Shown here in pieces: positions 7,020 through 9,463 of a DNA stretch of 9,463 bases. The stretch's first letter is position 1. The number at the start of each line of letters is the position of its first letter. The notes under the pieces were generated by a model, which did not search any database, had not been told where the DNA came from, and saw only the letters and a list, made by a program, of their open reading frames with translations. A program made the position numbers and the translations under genes. The DNA comes from Rhodanobacteraceae bacterium (GTDB taxonomy: Bacteria; Pseudomonadota; Gammaproteobacteria; Xanthomonadales; SZUA-5), in contig QIMA01000284.1 of the NCBI GenBank assembly GCA_003233535.1, positions 1-9,463 of the forward strand, written 5' to 3'.

Positions 7020-7080
7020 CCCGGAGTTTCATGAACGTTCGTCGCGAGGGTGCGTGAAGTTTATGAAACAGCCGGGCTAG
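7016..7080. repeat. 65-bp compound palindrome between convergent genes
   Basis: CTAGCCCGG (7016-7024) pairs exactly with CCGGGCTAG (7072-7080). After a one-base/two-base internal loop (7025; 7070-7071), GTTTCATGAAC (7026-7036) pairs with GTTTATGAAAC (7059-7069), 11 positions with one G-T wobble. The apical part is 22 bases and includes GTCGCGAGGG. The element contains the stop codon of the upstream hydrolase and ends 21 bases before the yceH stop. Neither strand has a T-tract after it, so it is not a standard intrinsic terminator. It may stabilise the 3' ends of two convergent transcripts, or be one copy of a dispersed palindromic repeat of the REP or MITE kind. Confidence 0.75.
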
Positions 7081-7101
7081 GCGTCCTGTTGGCCGCTTGA
7101 G

Positions 7102-7761
7102 CTACTCGGACTCCAGCTGAGTCAGTCTGGCCTCAAGCGCTGCAATGGTTTGTTCCAGCGCCTCGACACGGGCGCTCAGTCCGCCGCTCGTGCGCGGTTC
7201 GTGGTCTGCGGCCGCGCTGCGCGCATATTCCGCTGGATCGACTGCCCCGCAGAGCAAATGCATGTAGCGATCTTCGCGCTGACCGATCGCACGACCCAAA
7301 TGAACCGCCAGAGGCGGCTCGCGCTCTATCCAACGATCCAACTCGTCTTTGACATGCTCCAGCCCGGGGAAAGCGGCTATGCGTTCGCAGCGCATCAGCA
7401 GCTCATTCAGGGTCTGCGGTCCGCGCAGCATGAGCACAGCCAGCAGGCCGCGTTTGCGGCTGGTGAGCTGGTAGGCATCGTCGAATAGATGCTCCCAGCG
7501 CTCGACACGGGCGCCGTAAACTTGGCGGACTAGCCCGCGCTCAGCCATTTGCCGCAGCGCGTGGCCAATCTGGCCGCTTTCCAAGTGCATTACTGGATCG
7601 CGATTGGTCTTTTGATTACAGCCGCTCATCAGACTGTTGACGGTGAGCGGGTAAGTGTCTGGCGTCGTCGATTGCTTCTCGACCAGCACACCCAGGACGC
7701 GCGCTTCAGTCGCGTTGAGCGTAAGCGCATCGGGTAAACTCTGTTCGCTTTCGTCGCTCAT
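7102..7761 (-). CDS. yceH: YceH family protein (DUF480/UPF0502)
   Basis: This is a conserved protein of unknown function, 219 residues here against about 215 in E. coli YceH. The family is built of winged-helix-like domains, which hints at nucleic-acid or protein binding, but no role is established that I know of. Family landmarks are LNATEARVLGVLVEKQ (15-30), TPDTYPLTVNSL (33-44) and NQKTNRDPVM (49-58), followed by a second winged-helix-like half with RKRGLLAVLMLRGPQTLNEL. The last 27 residues (about 193-219) form a short coiled coil with heptad leucines, likely for oligomerisation. The ATG at 7761 has only a weak GAG upstream. It lies 67 bp downstream of fadH on the same strand and could be read through from it or from its own promoter. 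It converges on the hydrolase unit. Confidence 0.93.
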   Translation of the reverse strand: MSDESEQSLPDALTLNATEARVLGVLVEKQSTTPDTYPLTVNSLMSGCNQKTNRDPVMHLESGQIGHALRQMAERGLVRQVYGARVERWEHLFDDAYQLTSRKRGLLAVLMLRGPQTLNELLMRCERIAAFPGLEHVKDELDRWIEREPPLAVHLGRAIGQREDRYMHLLCGAVDPAEYARSAAADHEPRTSGGLSARVEALEQTIAALEARLTQLESE

Positions 7762-7777
7762 AGATGCTCGCAGTGGC

Positions 7778-7793
7778 TATACGTCGACGCATA
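7778..7793. promoter_or_regulatory. Near-perfect 16-bp palindrome upstream of yceH
   Basis: TATACGTCGACGCATA reads the same on both strands except for one symmetrical mismatch, with the perfect core CGTCGACG at 7783-7790... the core as written spans the centre TCGA. It lies 16 bases upstream of the yceH start on the minus strand, in the 67-bp gap after fadH. It could be an operator. A TATAGC-like -10 box on the minus strand overlaps its yceH-proximal edge, which would fit a repressor site, but no regulator can be named. Confidence 0.3.
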
Positions 7794-7798
7794 GACTA

Positions 7799-7821
7799 GC
7801 AGCGGCGCACACCGCCGCTGC
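7799..7821 (-). terminator. GC-rich hairpin after fadH, no T-tract
   Basis: GCAGCGGCG (7799-7807) and CGCCGCTGC (7813-7821) form a perfect 9-bp stem with a five-base loop. On the minus strand it begins seven bases after the fadH TAA. No T-run follows in that direction (TAGTCTATG follows instead), so it is more likely a processing or stability hairpin or a weak attenuator than a full terminator. Read-through into yceH is possible. Confidence 0.45.
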
Positions 7822-7828
7822 GCATTTG

Positions 7829-9463
7829 TTAGAGCTCCGCAGCCAACCGAGTCGATTGATCAATAGCCCGTTTGGCATCCAGCTCTGAAGCAACATCTGC
7901 GCCACCTATCACGTGGACGGTGAATCCGTGTTCGCTGATGTCATCGGCGAGCTTACGATTGGGCTGCTGGCCGGCGCAGATCACCACGTTATCGACCGGC
8001 AAAATCTCCGGTTTACCGTCGATGAGAACGTGCAGACCATCATCGTCAATGCGCTTGTACTCAACGCCGCCAAGCATCTTGACCTGCTTGTGCGCGAGCG
8101 TGGCGCGGTGCACCCAGCCGCTGGTCTTGTTCAAGCGCTTACCCGGGCGCCCTGGCGAGCGCTGCATCAGCCAGACTTCGCGTTCGGGTGCCGAGGGTTG
8201 CGCTTTGACGCCTTCAATTCCCGAGCGGGCCTTGAGTTCGGGGTCGATACCCCATTCCTCCAGCCACTGATTGGGCTGCACGGTGGGCGACGGCTTGGCC
8301 TGCACCAGGAACTCGGCAACGTCGAAGCCGATGCCGCCAGCGCCGATCAGCGCAACGCGTTTGCCAACCTCGGCCGCGCCGGCCAAGACATCAACGTAGC
8401 TGAGTACTTTAGGGTGATCGATGCCGTCCAATCGCAGCTGGCGCGGGGTAACGCCGGTGGCAACGATGACCTGATCGTAGTCGTCCTTGGACAGCTGCTC
8501 CGGACCAACTCGCTGGCCCAGGCGTTGCTCGACGCCCAGCTTGCTGAGCATGGTGCGGAAATAGCGCAGCGTCTCGGCGAACTCTTCTTTGCCGGGGATC
8601 AGCTTGGCCATGTTGAACTGTCCGCCGATCTCGCTGGCCGCATCGAAGATGGTCACCGTGTGGCCGCGCTCAGCCAGCGTGGTCGCCGCTGCTAGTCCGG
8701 CTGGACCTGCACCAATCACCGCGAAGCGCTGCGCTTTGGTGGTGGGTTCAATCACCAGTTCAGTCTCGTGACAGGCACGCGGATTGACCAGACAGGACGC
8801 TCGGCGGTTCTCAAACACGTGGTCCAGACAGGCCTGGTTGCAGGCGATGCAGGTGTTGATCTCGTCAACGCGGTTCTGCTCGGCCTTGCGCACCCAGTCA
8901 GAATCGGCCAGCAGTGGTCTGGCCATCGACACCATATCGGCCTGTCCCGTGGACAGGATTTCCTCGGCAACTGCGGGCATGTTGATGCGATTGGTAGTGA
9001 CCAGCGGAATCGAAACTTCGGATTTCATTTTCTCGGTGACGAAGGCGAAGGCCGCTCGCGGTACCGAGGTGACGATGGTGGGTACGCGCGACTCGTGCCA
9101 ACCGATACCGGTATTGATGATGGTGGCTCCTGCGGCCTCAATGCCGCGCCCCAACTGCACGATCTCTTCCCAGCTTTGGCCACCTTCGACCAAGTCCAAC
9201 ATCGACAGGCGGTAAATGATGATGAAATTAGGACCCACCTTCTTGCGCATACGGCGCACGATTTCGAGCGGGAATCGCTGTCGATTCTCAACGCTACCGC
9301 CCCAGTTATCGGTGCGACGATTGGTTCGTTCGACCAGGAATTGGTTGATCAGATAGCCTTCCGACCCCATCACCTCAACGCCGTCATAACCCGCTTCCTG
9401 GGCGTAGGCGGCAGTGCGTACGAAGTCGCTAATCGTACGTTCGACACCGGATGTAGAAAGTGC
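7829..9463 (-). CDS. fadH: NADPH-dependent 2,4-dienoyl-CoA reductase (N-terminus outside window)
   Basis: FadH reduces 2,4-dienoyl-CoA, formed in beta-oxidation of polyunsaturated fatty acids, so that the acyl chain can be degraded further; it uses FMN, a 4Fe-4S cluster and FAD. The frame is open from the window end: 544 residues are visible, and comparison with the roughly 672-residue E. coli enzyme suggests about 130 are missing. The visible part includes the end of the TIM barrel, with DGVEVMGSEGYL (active-site Tyr at 9353-9355) and NTGIGWHESR (active-site His at 9095-9097). The iron-sulfur cysteines CIACNQACLDH and the later SCLVN Cys lie around 8790-8865. Then come the FAD motif GAGPAGLAAA, the nucleotide motif GAGGIGFDVAEF and the C-terminal VVICAGQQPNR. 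A GTG at 9373 is internal to the conserved barrel and is not the start. Similarity to E. coli FadH is high along the whole length. Confidence 0.96.
   Translation of the reverse strand, partial: ALSTSGVERTISDFVRTAAYAQEAGYDGVEVMGSEGYLINQFLVERTNRRTDNWGGSVENRQRFPLEIVRRMRKKVGPNFIIIYRLSMLDLVEGGQSWEEIVQLGRGIEAAGATIINTGIGWHESRVPTIVTSVPRAAFAFVTEKMKSEVSIPLVTTNRINMPAVAEEILSTGQADMVSMARPLLADSDWVRKAEQNRVDEINTCIACNQACLDHVFENRRASCLVNPRACHETELVIEPTTKAQRFAVIGAGPAGLAAATTLAERGHTVTIFDAASEIGGQFNMAKLIPGKEEFAETLRYFRTMLSKLGVEQRLGQRVGPEQLSKDDYDQVIVATGVTPRQLRLDGIDHPKVLSYVDVLAGAAEVGKRVALIGAGGIGFDVAEFLVQAKPSPTVQPNQWLEEWGIDPELKARSGIEGVKAQPSAPEREVWLMQRSPGRPGKRLNKTSGWVHRATLAHKQVKMLGGVEYKRIDDDGLHVLIDGKPEILPVDNVVICAGQQPNRKLADDISEHGFTVHVIGGADVASELDAKRAIDQSTRLAAEL

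Noticed and set aside
7016..7080. Bidirectional intrinsic terminator
   Set aside because: The stem is strong but neither flank has a T-tract (GCGTCCTG on one side, CTGCTTTGC on the other), so it was annotated as a palindromic repeat.
7913..8695. 260-codon plus-strand open frame inside fadH
   Set aside because: The minus strand encodes an uninterrupted, motif-complete FadH here. The plus-strand product is an unfamiliar complement-type sequence.
9371..9373. GTG at 9373 as the start of fadH
   Set aside because: The frame continues upstream to the window edge with conserved FadH sequence (AQEAGYDGVEV), so this GTG encodes an internal valine.
1..9463. CRISPR array, tRNA, rRNA, insertion sequence, prophage or defence genes
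   Set aside because: Both strands were read for direct repeats, cloverleaf-like segments, transposase or integrase motifs and typical defence domains; none was found.

Overview
The window comes from a bacterial chromosome of moderately high GC. Gene content and protein similarity suggest a gammaproteobacterium that stores lipid; Nevskiales/Salinisphaerales-type bacteria are a plausible guess, made from recalled protein similarity and not from any search. There is no sign of phage, plasmid, insertion sequence, CRISPR array, tRNA or rRNA. Almost all of the window is ordinary metabolic coding sequence, and its theme is acetyl-CoA and fatty-acid economy.

Layout. 1-188 is the C-terminal end of a glutaminase (glsA). 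189-459 is an intergenic region with a short heptamer repeat, an inverted repeat, a weak candidate promoter and a hairpin in the presumed leader of the next gene. 460-3370 holds malate synthase A (aceB) and isocitrate lyase (aceA) one base apart, closed by a good intrinsic terminator at 3395-3426. 3427-3802 has no convincing gene; it contains one weak 103-codon reading frame and presumably the promoter of the next unit. 3803-7019 is a three-gene unit: a wax ester synthase/diacylglycerol acyltransferase, then two different alpha/beta-hydrolases, the second overlapping the first by one base. Two minus-strand genes converge on this unit: yceH (7102-7761) and, upstream of it, 2,4-dienoyl-CoA reductase fadH (7829 to the window end, N-terminus missing). 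A 65-bp compound palindrome lies at the convergence point (7016-7080).

How the genes fit together. FadH lets unsaturated fatty acids enter beta-oxidation. AceA and AceB form the glyoxylate bypass, which turns the resulting acetyl-CoA into C4 compounds for growth. The acyltransferase stores surplus acyl-CoA as wax ester or triacylglycerol, and the two co-transcribed hydrolases are candidates for releasing it again. YceH is a conserved protein of unknown role, and the glutaminase looks unrelated.

I see no clearly new biological system. The points most worth checking are the synthase-plus-two-hydrolases unit, the hairpin and GGA motifs in the aceB leader (possible CsrA/RsmA control), a Trp-to-Leu change inside the malate synthase signature, and the compound palindrome at 7016-7080.
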